Assembly: GCA_937892025.1 (NCBI GenBank)
Contig: CALAVA010000191.1
Span: 1 to 21,292, forward strand
Direction: 5' to 3'
DNA: 21,292 bases
Source: an uncultured Bacteroidales bacterium
GTDB lineage: Bacteria > Bacteroidota > Bacteroidia > Bacteroidales > WCHB1-69
Numbering within the stretch: the stretch's first letter is position 1; every line of letters begins with the position of its first letter. Below, in pieces: positions 14,666-21,292 of this stretch. The position numbers and the translations under genes are program-made. The notes under the pieces were generated by a model. It made no database searches and was not told the origin of the DNA. It saw only the letters and a program-made list of their open reading frames with translations.

Positions 14666-16111
14666 ATGGACTTTAATTTTTTTACAAAAAGAAAGAAAAA
14701 AGACACAATTAAAGTTGTCAAAGAAGAACCTGGTATTTCTGTCGGTTTGGATATCGGAACGACAAAGGTTGTTGCTTTTGCTGGGAGAAGAATGGCAAAT
14801 GGGAAAATAGAGGTTTTAGGACATGGTATGCATCAGTCTTTGGGAGTTCAGCGTGGATTGGTGATAAATATCGCTCAAACAGCAAAAATTATCCAACAAG
14901 TAATTAGAAAATTACAAGATGATGCCAATATGGATATTGACACTGTTATGGTTGGTATTGCCGGTCAATATATTAGCAACATCAAAGTAACAAGCGATAT
15001 GAAACGGCAACATGCTGATGCAGATACGGAAATTACCAAAGAAGATATTAAACAGTTTATTGAAAATATGTTTAAAACACCAACCGATCCCGGTACACAA
15101 ATAATAGATGTTATTCCTCAAGAATATGTGGTGGATAAATATCCACCTCAAAAAAATCCTATTGGTATGACAGGAACGGTGATTAGCTCAGAATTTAATA
15201 TTATAACCTGTAAAACACAGCATATTAAAAATATTCTCCAAAGTGTTGCAAAATGCAATTTAAAAATGGAAGGTCTTGAGTTGGAGCCAATTGCTTCTGC
15301 AGAAGTTGTGCTTGATGAAGAAGAAAAAGAAACTGGCGTTGCATTGATAGACATTGGAGGAGGAACAACAGATATTGTAATTTTTATTGATGGAATTATG
15401 CGTTATACTGCTGTTATCCCTATCGCAGGAGATGTTATTACAGAAGACATAAAATATTTGTTTAAAGGGATAACAAAAGAACAAGCAGAAGCACTAAAAT
15501 GTGAGCATGGTTCCACTTTGCCAAATGTTGCGGACAAAAATCAAATTATTTCTATTCCAGGCATTCATGGACGAGAACCTATTGAAATTTCAAAATATGA
15601 CCTCGCTTGTGGGATAAAATATAGAATGGAAGACGTTTTATCCCGAATAGATACAGAATTGGATAGCTCAGGCTGCAAGGAGAGACTCAATTGCGGTATC
15701 GTCTTTACTGGAGGAGGTGCACAAATGAATGGACTTAAGGAATTTACAGAAGTCAAATTAGGAATGAAAGTGCGTATCGGAAAACCCGAAGAAAAGATTC
15801 TTTTTAAAGAAAATGATGTGCTGGTAGATCCAAGATTTGCAACAGGATTGGGTTTAATGATAATGGGAATAGAGCAACAAGAAGAAGAATATAATAATGA
15901 TTTTTCCGAAGAAGAATACTCACAAAAAAATCAAAACCTAAAGGATTTAGAAAAAGAAGAAAATGAAATAGAGAAAGAACAAACCAAAAAACCTCCTATA
16001 AGAGGAAGAATTTCTAAAGAGATATTAGACAAACTTTTAGGAAAACTATTGCCAGATGATGACTTGTCTGATACAGACGATGATGATTTTGATGACGATG
16101 ATAGAATATAA
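14666..16111 (+). CDS. ftsA: FtsA, actin-like membrane tether for FtsZ
   Basis: FtsA is an actin-fold ATPase that tethers FtsZ filaments to the inner membrane and signals to FtsW-FtsI. The phosphate-1 motif VGLDIGTTKVVAFAG, the phosphate-2 motif LIDIGGGTTDIVIF and the adenosine motif IVFTGGGAQMNGL are present. After the fold comes a charged linker rich in Glu and Lys (about residues 410-445), then a likely amphipathic helix (ISKEILDKLLGKLL) and a very acidic end (DDDLSDTDDDDFDDDDRI). In E. coli the membrane-binding helix is the last element; the acidic tail is extra and could tune membrane or FtsZ contact. The gene starts 16 bases after ftsQ. Confidence 0.95.
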   Translation: MDFNFFTKRKKKDTIKVVKEEPGISVGLDIGTTKVVAFAGRRMANGKIEVLGHGMHQSLGVQRGLVINIAQTAKIIQQVIRKLQDDANMDIDTVMVGIAGQYISNIKVTSDMKRQHADADTEITKEDIKQFIENMFKTPTDPGTQIIDVIPQEYVVDKYPPQKNPIGMTGTVISSEFNIITCKTQHIKNILQSVAKCNLKMEGLELEPIASAEVVLDEEEKETGVALIDIGGGTTDIVIFIDGIMRYTAVIPIAGDVITEDIKYLFKGITKEQAEALKCEHGSTLPNVADKNQIISIPGIHGREPIEISKYDLACGIKYRMEDVLSRIDTELDSSGCKERLNCGIVFTGGGAQMNGLKEFTEVKLGMKVRIGKPEEKILFKENDVLVDPRFATGLGLMIMGIEQQEEEYNNDFSEEEYSQKNQNLKDLEKEENEIEKEQTKKPPIRGRISKEILDKLLGKLLPDDDLSDTDDDDFDDDDRI

Positions 16112-16142
16112 ATATAGTGTTAATTAAAAAAATGATATAAAG

Positions 16143-17441
16143 ATGAGTGAAGTTGAATTGTTGAGTGTAGAACCGATTGTTTCAGATACAAAAGTAAAAG
16201 CAAAAACAATTATTAAAATTATTGGTGTTGGTGGCGGTGGTTGCAATGCTGTAAAACACATGTATAACAAAGGTATTAAAGGTGTAGATTATATTGTTTG
16301 CAATACAGACAAACAAGTATTGGATACTAGTCCTATTCCCATGAAAATTCAGTTGGGTGAAGAAGGCATGGGGGCTGGAGCGGTTCCCGATGTTGCTCGA
16401 GAGGCTGCTGTTAAAAGTGAAGAAGAAATTAAGGCGGCAATAAAAGGTGCAGATATGGTATTTGTTACCGCTGGAATGGGAGGAGGTACAGGAACAGGGG
16501 CTTCGCCTATTGTGGCAAGCATTGCCAAAGAAATGGGAATCTTGACCGTTGGTATTGTTACTTTCCCTTTTAATTTTGAACAAGATGAAAAATTTAAAAC
16601 AGCAAAAAATGGTATTCATGAACTGCAAGAAAATGTAGATGCTCTCTTGGTAATTAAAAACCAGTCTTTGGCATCGTATTATCCTGATTTAACATTGAGT
16701 AATGCTTTCGCCAAAGCGGATGATGTTTTGTTGATTGCTGCTAAAAGTATTGCTGAACTTATTACTTCAGAAGCCAATATAAATATTGATTTTAGAGATG
16801 TTGATACCATTTTGAGAAATAGTGGAACGGCCATTATCGGTAGCGGGAGAGCCTCCGGTGAAAATAGAGCCTTGGACGCTGTCGCTCAAGCCATAGAAAG
16901 TCCACTTTTGGATGATAATTCCATCTATGGTGCTGAAAAAATGTTGCTGTTTATCTCTTATAGTTCAGAACATGAAATATTGGTAAAAGAATTGGGAACT
17001 ATAACCGAAGAATTGGAAAACAAAACTTGCGGAATGAAAGAAAAATTTATTTGGGGGTGTGGATTTGATGAGTCTTTGGGAGAAGAGGTACAAGTAACTA
17101 TTATTGCAACAGGATTGCACAATTCTTGTCCAGATGTGCAAAAAAAGATAGACTTGAATGGTAAACCTATTGAAAAAAAAGAAGATGTTAGTACTCAATT
17201 GCAAGATAATATGGAAGAAACAATTCGATTGCAACAAGAAAACAAATCAAGAAATCAAAAGATTACTAACGACGTTTTGCGAAGTTTGGACCAAGAAAAA
17301 ATGAATGAATATGATAATTCTATCCGTGAGGCAATGAGAGAACGAATAAGCAAGAGAACAAATGATAATATTTCAGATTACAAAACGGGAGAAAATGGTT
17401 TGGAATGTCAGCCTGCTTATCTGAAACATGTCGTAGATTAG
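16143..17441 (+). CDS. ftsZ: FtsZ, tubulin-like division GTPase
   Basis: FtsZ polymerises into the Z ring that organises division. The GTP-binding loops are intact: GVGGGGCNAVKHM near the start and the tubulin signature G111-M-G-G-G-T-G-T-G119. The T7 loop that triggers hydrolysis in the next subunit is also present (N214-I-D216-F-R-D219). A variable, charged linker follows from about residue 340, and the C-terminal peptide is CQPAYLKH, which corresponds to the conserved PAYL motif that binds FtsA. The length is 432 residues. This is the last gene of the operon, and a strong hairpin follows 6 bases after its stop. Confidence 0.97.
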   Translation: MSEVELLSVEPIVSDTKVKAKTIIKIIGVGGGGCNAVKHMYNKGIKGVDYIVCNTDKQVLDTSPIPMKIQLGEEGMGAGAVPDVAREAAVKSEEEIKAAIKGADMVFVTAGMGGGTGTGASPIVASIAKEMGILTVGIVTFPFNFEQDEKFKTAKNGIHELQENVDALLVIKNQSLASYYPDLTLSNAFAKADDVLLIAAKSIAELITSEANINIDFRDVDTILRNSGTAIIGSGRASGENRALDAVAQAIESPLLDDNSIYGAEKMLLFISYSSEHEILVKELGTITEELENKTCGMKEKFIWGCGFDESLGEEVQVTIIATGLHNSCPDVQKKIDLNGKPIEKKEDVSTQLQDNMEETIRLQQENKSRNQKITNDVLRSLDQEKMNEYDNSIREAMRERISKRTNDNISDYKTGENGLECQPAYLKHVVD

Positions 17442-17447
17442 TCCTTA

Positions 17448-17487
17448 ATGTATCCGCAATGCCTATTTATCGGCATTGCGGATACAT
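17448..17487 (+). terminator. 16-bp perfect hairpin after ftsZ, probable dcw operon terminator
   Basis: ATGTATCCGCAATGCC (17448-17463) pairs perfectly with 17472-17487 around an 8-base loop (TATTTATC). The stem is long and stable, but the downstream sequence has only broken T runs. It may stop transcription weakly from both sides or protect the 3' end of the ftsZ mRNA. Confidence 0.75.
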
Positions 17488-17538
17488 GATTTATCGCTTT
17501 TCAACTTTTAGCGGACAGCAATAAAAAAATATAGCGAT

Positions 17539-18081
17539 ATGATTTTTTATTATTCTGGATGTGGCAACAGCCGTTTTATAGCCGAGAGTTTGGCGAAAGA
17601 TTTAAGCGAAACACTTATATTTATCCCCGACGCTGAGCGTGAGGGCAGATACGAATACACCCTATCGCAAGGCGAGGCGGTGGGTTTTGTTTTTCCGATA
17701 TATTCGTGGCGGCCGCCGCATTTGGTGTCGGAATTTGTCAGCAAATTGAAATTCAAAGGCATATCGCCATACGTGTGGGCAGTCTTTACTTGTGGCGACA
17801 ATGTCGGAATGTCGGAAAAAGTTTTCCGCGACGAACTAAATGAGGTAGGATTAAGACTCGATGCCACGTATTGTTTTGTGATGCCCAATACTTACGTGAA
17901 TATGTCCGCGATGAAGATAGATAGCAAGCGTGTGGCAGAACGCAAGTTGTCCAAATCCAAGCAACAACTCCCGTATGTGGCAGGGGCAATAAAAGAGCGG
18001 CAAGCGGTGTCGGAAGTGAAAAAAGGTCTGTTTCCGCGTTTCAAGACCAACGTCGTTTTTTTTATCAATTTACTTGCATAA
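17539..18081 (+). pseudogene. EFR1-type flavodoxin/ferredoxin protein, C-terminal ferredoxin half missing
   Basis: The 180 residues match the flavodoxin-like N-terminal domain of EFR1-type proteins, a fusion of a flavodoxin fold and a [4Fe-4S] ferredoxin, usually about 255-260 residues. The FMN-loop-like segment YYSGCGNSRF (residues 4-13), GFVFPIYSWRPP and VFTCGDNVG are visible. Homology ends at about GLFPRFKTN; the last residues (VVFFINLLA) run through a T-rich stretch and stop. No Cys-rich ferredoxin cluster follows in any frame before the next promoter. The gene is visibly richer in G and C than the dcw genes, which suggests transfer or a different origin. Electron transfer would need the lost part, so it is probably a pseudogene. 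A stand-alone flavodoxin domain is the alternative. Confidence 0.75.
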
Positions 18082-18104
18082 TTAAATAATTATTAGTACT
18101 TTTG
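18073..18104 (+). promoter_or_regulatory. Bacteroidota-type promoter of the ATPase remnant
   Basis: CTTG (18073-18076) and TACTTTTG (18097-18104) are separated by 20 bases and fit the Bacteroidota -33/-7 pattern. Transcription would start near 18112, ahead of the ATG at 18157. The -33 box lies inside the end of the truncated EFR1 reading frame. Confidence 0.6.
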
Positions 18105-18156
18105 CAATATAAATAACAAACGACATTTTTAATTAAATTAAAACGACAAAAAAGAT

Positions 18157-18916
18157 ATGGATATTCAAGGTTACAGAGGGCGTGTTTGCGACCAAGAATT
18201 GCAGGAACAGTTGGAAGCATCAGGTGCTGTACTGATAGAAGGTGCAAAATGGTGTGGCAAAACATGGACTTCATCAAAATATGCAAAAAGCAGTGCTTTT
18301 TTGGATAATGATACTCAAAAAACTATAAATGTAGTTGTTCCATCTCTTCAAGAAATTGCTTCACTAATTATAAGAGGGGATTGCCTAGTAATATAAATGT
18401 ATCCGATGATTTAGTTGATTTAATACCTAACAGTTATATTGAAACGATACTAGATAAAGATATAAATGATGAAAAAAAGAGAGATAAGAATAAAATGCGT
18501 ATGTTGTTAAGGTCACTTGCTAGAAATGAATCATCAATTGTAAATAATCAAACATTGTTAAAGGATATAGATGATTATTCAGATGATGATGAATTACTTG
18601 GAAGTAGAAATACTTTGGCTGATTATCTTGATGTTTTGACAAGGCTATATGTCATAGAAAATCAGGAGGCATATAGCGAAATTTCGTATAATCGATTTTA
18701 GGATTAACAGCAGATAAATTACTTGATGATTTAAATACTTTTGGATTTATGTTTGAATCATTAGTAGAAAGAGATTTAAGAATATATATTGATTATTTAG
18801 GGGGAAATTTATATCACTTTAGAGATAATGTTAGTGGGCTTGAAGTTGATAGTATACTTGAATTTAAAGATGGAGAATATGCTGCAGTTGAAATAAAACC
18901 TGACGCAATCCAATAA
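18157..18916 (+). pseudogene. hybrid, frameshifted DUF4143-type AAA ATPase remnant
   Basis: Three pieces of one protein family lie in order but in different frames. The N-terminus (from 18157, YRGRVCDQELQEQLEA) has a good Walker A, G29-A-K-W-C-G34-K35-T36. After about codon 52 (SSAFLDND), roughly 100 residues, including the Walker B region, are missing. The text resumes near 18335 at SLQEIASLIIRG, then shifts frame at a run of four G (18376-18379); a fifth G would restore RGGLPSNI. A middle part (LLRSLARNESS) ends at a TAG at 18699. The last part resumes in a third frame (GLTADKLLDDLNTFGFMFES...GLEVDSILEF) after losing about 15-20 codons, and stops inside the left end of the insertion element. 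The first piece looks like Bacteroidota and the rest like Bacillota. It is not functional. Confidence 0.8.
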
Positions 18917-18931
18917 ACTTTAGATTATTGG
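18910..18931 (+). repeat. left-end subterminal hairpin of the IS
   Basis: CCAATAA (18910-18916) pairs perfectly with TTATTGG (18925-18931) around the loop ACTTTAGA. The right-end hairpin has the same loop and a similar stem. TnpA of this family recognises such hairpins in single-stranded DNA. Confidence 0.8.
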
Positions 18932-18981
18932 TCAAGGAAGAGCAAAACGTAATTTTTTGCAAATTTTGCAAGGAAAAAGTA

Positions 18982-19008
18982 TTGACAAACATATGTATTT
19001 GTTATAAT
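18982..19008 (+). promoter_or_regulatory. sigma-70/sigma-A type promoter of tnpA
   Basis: TTGACA (18982-18987) and TATAAT (19003-19008) are perfect consensus boxes with a 15-base spacer, a little short of the ideal 17. This is a Bacillota- or Proteobacteria-type promoter, unlike the Bacteroidota boxes elsewhere in the window. ATATGTATTT occurs twice (18991-19000 and 19007-19016), and the spacer region can fold into an imperfect hairpin (18985-19002). Confidence 0.75.
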
Positions 19009-19016
19009 ATGTATTT

Positions 19017-19421
19017 ATGAGTAAATACAAATCAGTTAATAGGCGTAAATTTTTATTACAATATCATCTTATTTTTGTGTGCAAGTATAGAAAAAATTTA
19101 TTTTATAATGAGGCAATATCTGATGATATAAAATTGTTATCAAGAGAAATTTGTGATAAGTATGATATTGCTATAAAGCATATGGAAACAGATAAAAATC
19201 ATATTCATTACATGTTAGAAATACCACCTAATATATCAATCAGTAAAACAGTTAAATTAATTAAGAGTTATACTACATATTACATTTGGAAAAATAATTC
19301 CAAATTATTAAGTAAAGAATTTTGGAAAGAAAAAACATTTTGGACTGATGGGTACTTTATATCTAGTATTGGTAATGTTAGTGAAAAAACTTTAAAAGAA
19401 TATATAGAAAATCAAGGATAA
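19017..19421 (+). CDS. tnpA: TnpA, IS200/IS605-family Y1 HUH transposase
   Basis: TnpA moves the element as single-stranded DNA by peel-and-paste, forming a covalent bond between its tyrosine and the DNA 5' end. The 134 residues are full length. The metal-binding HUH motif is H62-I-H64 (KNHIHYMLE) and the nucleophile is Tyr129 (KEYIENQG). The N-terminal signature YHLIFVCKYRKNLF is typical. The ATG at 19017 lies 8 bases after the -10 box, so the mRNA would be nearly leaderless. The tnpB start follows 13 bases after the stop. All catalytic residues are visible, so the protein may be active. Confidence 0.95.
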   Translation: MSKYKSVNRRKFLLQYHLIFVCKYRKNLFYNEAISDDIKLLSREICDKYDIAIKHMETDKNHIHYMLEIPPNISISKTVKLIKSYTTYYIWKNNSKLLSKEFWKEKTFWTDGYFISSIGNVSEKTLKEYIENQG

Positions 19422-19434
19422 GGAAGTGATAACT

Positions 19435-20541
19435 ATGTTAAAGACTAATAAATATAGATTATATCCAAATAATGAACAAATTATGATTATTAACAAAACA
19501 TTTGGCTGCGTCAGATTTGTTTATAATAAGATGTTAAAATTTCAACAAGATATGTATAGTCAAACACTAGAATCATTTTCTAAATATGATTGTAATAATT
19601 GGTGTAACCATGTTTTTAAAGAAGAATATCCTTGGTTAAGAGAAATAGATAAGTTTTCACTTACTAATGCTATATATAATTTAGATAATGCTTATAGGAA
19701 GTTTTTTAAAGAAGATAGTGGTTTTCCTAAATTCAAAAGCAAAAAAAATAATCATGAATCATATACGACTAATTATACCAATAACAATATTGTTGTTGAT
19801 TATGATAATAATTATATTAAATTACCTAAACTAGGGCTAGTAAAAGCCAAAGTACATAGAATATTAAATGGTAAGATAAAGAATGCTACCATATCTAGAG
19901 CACCTAGCGGTAAGTATTTTGTTAGTGTTACCTATGAATGTAATAACAATGATGTATTACCTATAACAAATAAGCAAATAGGAATAGACTTAGGTATTAA
20001 AGATTTAGTAATAACATCAGATGGAGTAAAGTATGAAAATCCTCATACTTTAAAATATTATCAAAGTAGACTAAAGAAATTACAAAGAAAACTATCTAAG
20101 AAGAAAAAAGGAAGTAATAACTATAATAAATTTAAGAAAAAGATAGCTATATGTCATGAGAAGATAACTAATATAAGAAAAGATAATTTACACAAAATAA
20201 GTCGTAGGTTAATTAACGAAAACCAAGTTATTGTAACTGAAGACTTACGTGTTTTTAATATGGTTAAGAATCATAATTTAGCATTATCTATAACTGATGC
20301 ATCTTTTGGAGAATTAATAAGACAATTAGAATATAAGTCTACTTGGTACGGAAGAACACTAATAAAAATAGATACATTTTATCCATCAAGTCAGTTATGC
20401 CATGTATGTGGATATCAGTTTAAAGAAGCAAAAGATTTATCTATCAGAAATTGGACATGCCCTAATTGTCATACACTACATGATAGAGATATCAATGCAG
20501 CAAAAAATATCTTACAAGAGGGATTAAGAACATTATCTTAA
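19435..20541 (+). CDS. tnpB: TnpB, RNA-guided nuclease of the IS605 family
   Basis: TnpB is an RNA-guided DNA endonuclease related to the ancestors of Cas12. It cuts sites next to a short target-adjacent motif and helps the element persist. The 368 residues show the N-terminal helix-turn-helix-like part (KTNKYRLYPNNEQ), a RuvC-like domain with Asp185 (GIDLGIKDL), Glu269 (VTEDLRV) and Asp350/Asp352 (HDRDINAAKNI), and a zinc ribbon CxxC...CxxC (CHVCG...CPNC). No active residue is missing. I chose the ATG at 19435 because AGGAAG sits 8 bases upstream; a GTG at 19426 would lie within that site. The 3' end abuts the predicted omega RNA. Confidence 0.94.
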   Translation: MLKTNKYRLYPNNEQIMIINKTFGCVRFVYNKMLKFQQDMYSQTLESFSKYDCNNWCNHVFKEEYPWLREIDKFSLTNAIYNLDNAYRKFFKEDSGFPKFKSKKNNHESYTTNYTNNNIVVDYDNNYIKLPKLGLVKAKVHRILNGKIKNATISRAPSGKYFVSVTYECNNNDVLPITNKQIGIDLGIKDLVITSDGVKYENPHTLKYYQSRLKKLQRKLSKKKKGSNNYNKFKKKIAICHEKITNIRKDNLHKISRRLINENQVIVTEDLRVFNMVKNHNLALSITDASFGELIRQLEYKSTWYGRTLIKIDTFYPSSQLCHVCGYQFKEAKDLSIRNWTCPNCHTLHDRDINAAKNILQEGLRTLS

Positions 20542-20657
20542 TTACAATATAAATATTTAGTAGGGATGGAATAGCCCGAATTTACGCTTGTGGAGACTGT
20601 AGGTTACGAAGTCTAAGAAACAAGAAGCCCATTAACTTTAGATGATGGGTAGTTCAC
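20542..20657 (+). ncRNA. putative omega RNA (guide scaffold) with IS right end
   Basis: In IS605 elements the guide RNA of TnpB comes from the tnpB 3' end and the right end of the element, and the guide is the flanking DNA. This stretch holds a foldable AGACT/AGTCT stem (20593-20597 with 20610-20614), a possible GG-rich pairing upstream (TAGGGATGG with AGCCC), and the terminal CCCATTA/TGATGGG hairpin, ending in AGTTCAC. The 5' boundary probably lies inside tnpB and cannot be fixed. The guide would begin at 20658 (TTATATATTGAACTAA) and matches the truncated transporter gene. Confidence 0.65.
20628..20649 (+). repeat. right-end subterminal hairpin of the IS
   Basis: CCCATTA (20628-20634) pairs with TGATGGG (20643-20649), with one T-G pair, around the loop ACTTTAGA. 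This loop is identical to the left-end hairpin loop. Eight bases follow to the likely cleavage site. Confidence 0.82.
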
Positions 20658-21292
20658 TTATATATTGAACTAAATAAATTACTTGGATTTAATTTAGCTA
20701 ATTTTCCAGTGGTATCATAAGTATAAATTAGTGGATCAATACTGTAAGAATATTTTACTGTTGATATATCTTCTTCTACTTTCTGATAATTTTCTTCTAA
20801 ATATTTTTTAAAACTTTTTAAATCATTCGCCCTAATATTAGATAACATATTTGTTAAATATTGTTGTTCTGTTACTTTATTAGTACCCTTATTTTCATGA
20901 CTACCAGTAGTCATTGCTAAAAGCATACCTGTAATATCTGTCGATTCTTGCATAATAGTTAGTGGATAAGATGTAAGTGCATCTTCCTCTATTGAATCAA
21001 CATAATTTTGAAAACCAGTTGATACCGCTAATATTAAAGCAATACCAATTATTCCAATACTTCCCGCAAAAGCCACCAGAACTGTCCTTCCTTTTTTAGT
21101 CATTAAATTATTAAATGATAATGACAATGCTGTCAAAAAAGACATTCCTGTTTTCTTCGTTTTAGCATTATTGACACTTTTTTCTTCTTTAGTATTAATC
21201 TTTCCATCATATGGATTGGTATCACTAATAATCTTCCCATCTTTAAGTTTTATTATCCTACTTGAATACTTTTCGGCAAGTTCCGGATTATG
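20654..21292 (-). pseudogene. ABC transporter ATP-binding/permease fusion, cut by the IS and by the window edge
   Basis: The frame is open to the window end. The first 49 visible codons encode the end of an ABC ATPase domain: HNPELAEKYSSRIIKLKDGK, with the H-loop His, then a polar linker. The permease follows at MSFLTALSLSFNNLMTKKGR, with one membrane segment (about GRTVLVAFAGSIGIIGIALI) and the beginning of a large extracytoplasmic domain. This is the layout of the MacB/FtsX-like fusion exporters common in Bacillota, of roughly 1,000 residues. Its reading text (PSNLFSS) runs into the IS right end, which supplies the stop at 20654-20656, so most of the permease is lost. An internal ATG at 21145 is not the true start. 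The exported substrate is unknown. Confidence 0.85.

Larger units (their letters stand above)
18899..20657 (+). mobile_element. IS200/IS605-family insertion sequence with tnpA and tnpB
   Basis: The element of about 1.76 kb carries a Y1 HUH transposase gene and a tnpB gene on the same strand. Both ends have subterminal hairpins with an identical 8-base loop, ACTTTAGA (18910-18931 and 20628-20649). The right end is set by TAGTTCAC, where homology to the flanking transporter gene stops, at about 20657. The left end is less certain; about 18899 is where the ATPase reading text ends (VEIK). No terminal inverted repeats or target duplications are expected in this family. Promoter type and codon use point to a Bacillota source. 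The two flanks come from different genes, so this copy is not a simple insertion. Confidence 0.87.

Noticed and set aside
18956..18971. TTGCAAA/TTTGCAA palindrome as an IS end or att site
   Set aside because: It lies inside the element between the left-end hairpin and the tnpA promoter; AT-rich palindromes of this kind are common, and the flanks do not support a boundary.
18985..19016. The repeated ATATGTATTT near tnpA as a CRISPR or iteron array
   Set aside because: There are only two copies, 16 bases apart, around the tnpA promoter; no spacers or further units follow.
20982..21145. The ATG at 21145 as the true start of a small permease protein
   Set aside because: The frame is open to the window end and encodes the end of an ABC ATPase domain upstream, so this is an internal codon of a fusion gene.

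Overview
This window holds two unlike parts. Bases 1 to about 18,310 look like the chromosome of a low-GC member of the Bacteroidota, probably Bacteroidales. The grounds are Bacteroidota-type promoters (TAnnTTTG), A-rich leaders in place of Shine-Dalgarno sites at most genes, and the long forms of MraY, FtsI and FtsA found in that phylum. From about 18,310 to the end, the codon use (many ATA, AGA and TTA codons), the TTGACA/TATAAT promoter and the protein types look like Bacillota.

Layout: the 3' end of thrS with its own terminator (1-1134); a regulatory gap and a single D-2-hydroxyacid dehydrogenase gene (1489-2442); a gap with a promoter and MraZ boxes; then a complete-looking division and cell wall (dcw) operon on the + strand (2806-17441): mraZ, rsmH, ftsL, ftsI, murE, mraY, a murD remnant, ftsW, murG, murC, ftsQ, ftsA, ftsZ. 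Its genes overlap or lie at most about 30 bases apart, and a perfect 16-bp hairpin follows ftsZ. MurC, MurE (meso-diaminopimelate type), MraY and MurG build lipid II. FtsW and FtsI polymerise and crosslink it at the septum. FtsQ and FtsL scaffold the complex, and FtsA ties FtsZ to the membrane.

Two members of this operon depart from the family pattern. The murD slot holds only a 180-residue C-terminal domain with no ATP-binding or central domain. FtsW keeps its catalytic Asp but lacks the conserved QPSE...K motif. These are the best leads for unusual biology in the window.

The right flank (17,442-21,292) is a zone of decay: an EFR1-type flavodoxin/ferredoxin gene without its ferredoxin half, a hybrid, frameshifted DUF4143-type ATPase pseudogene, an apparently intact IS200/IS605 element (tnpA, tnpB, probable omega RNA, matching end hairpins), and an ABC transporter gene cut off by the element's right end. 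The element's two flanks belong to different genes, so this part reflects either rearrangement or a chimeric assembly. I saw no tRNA, rRNA or CRISPR array.
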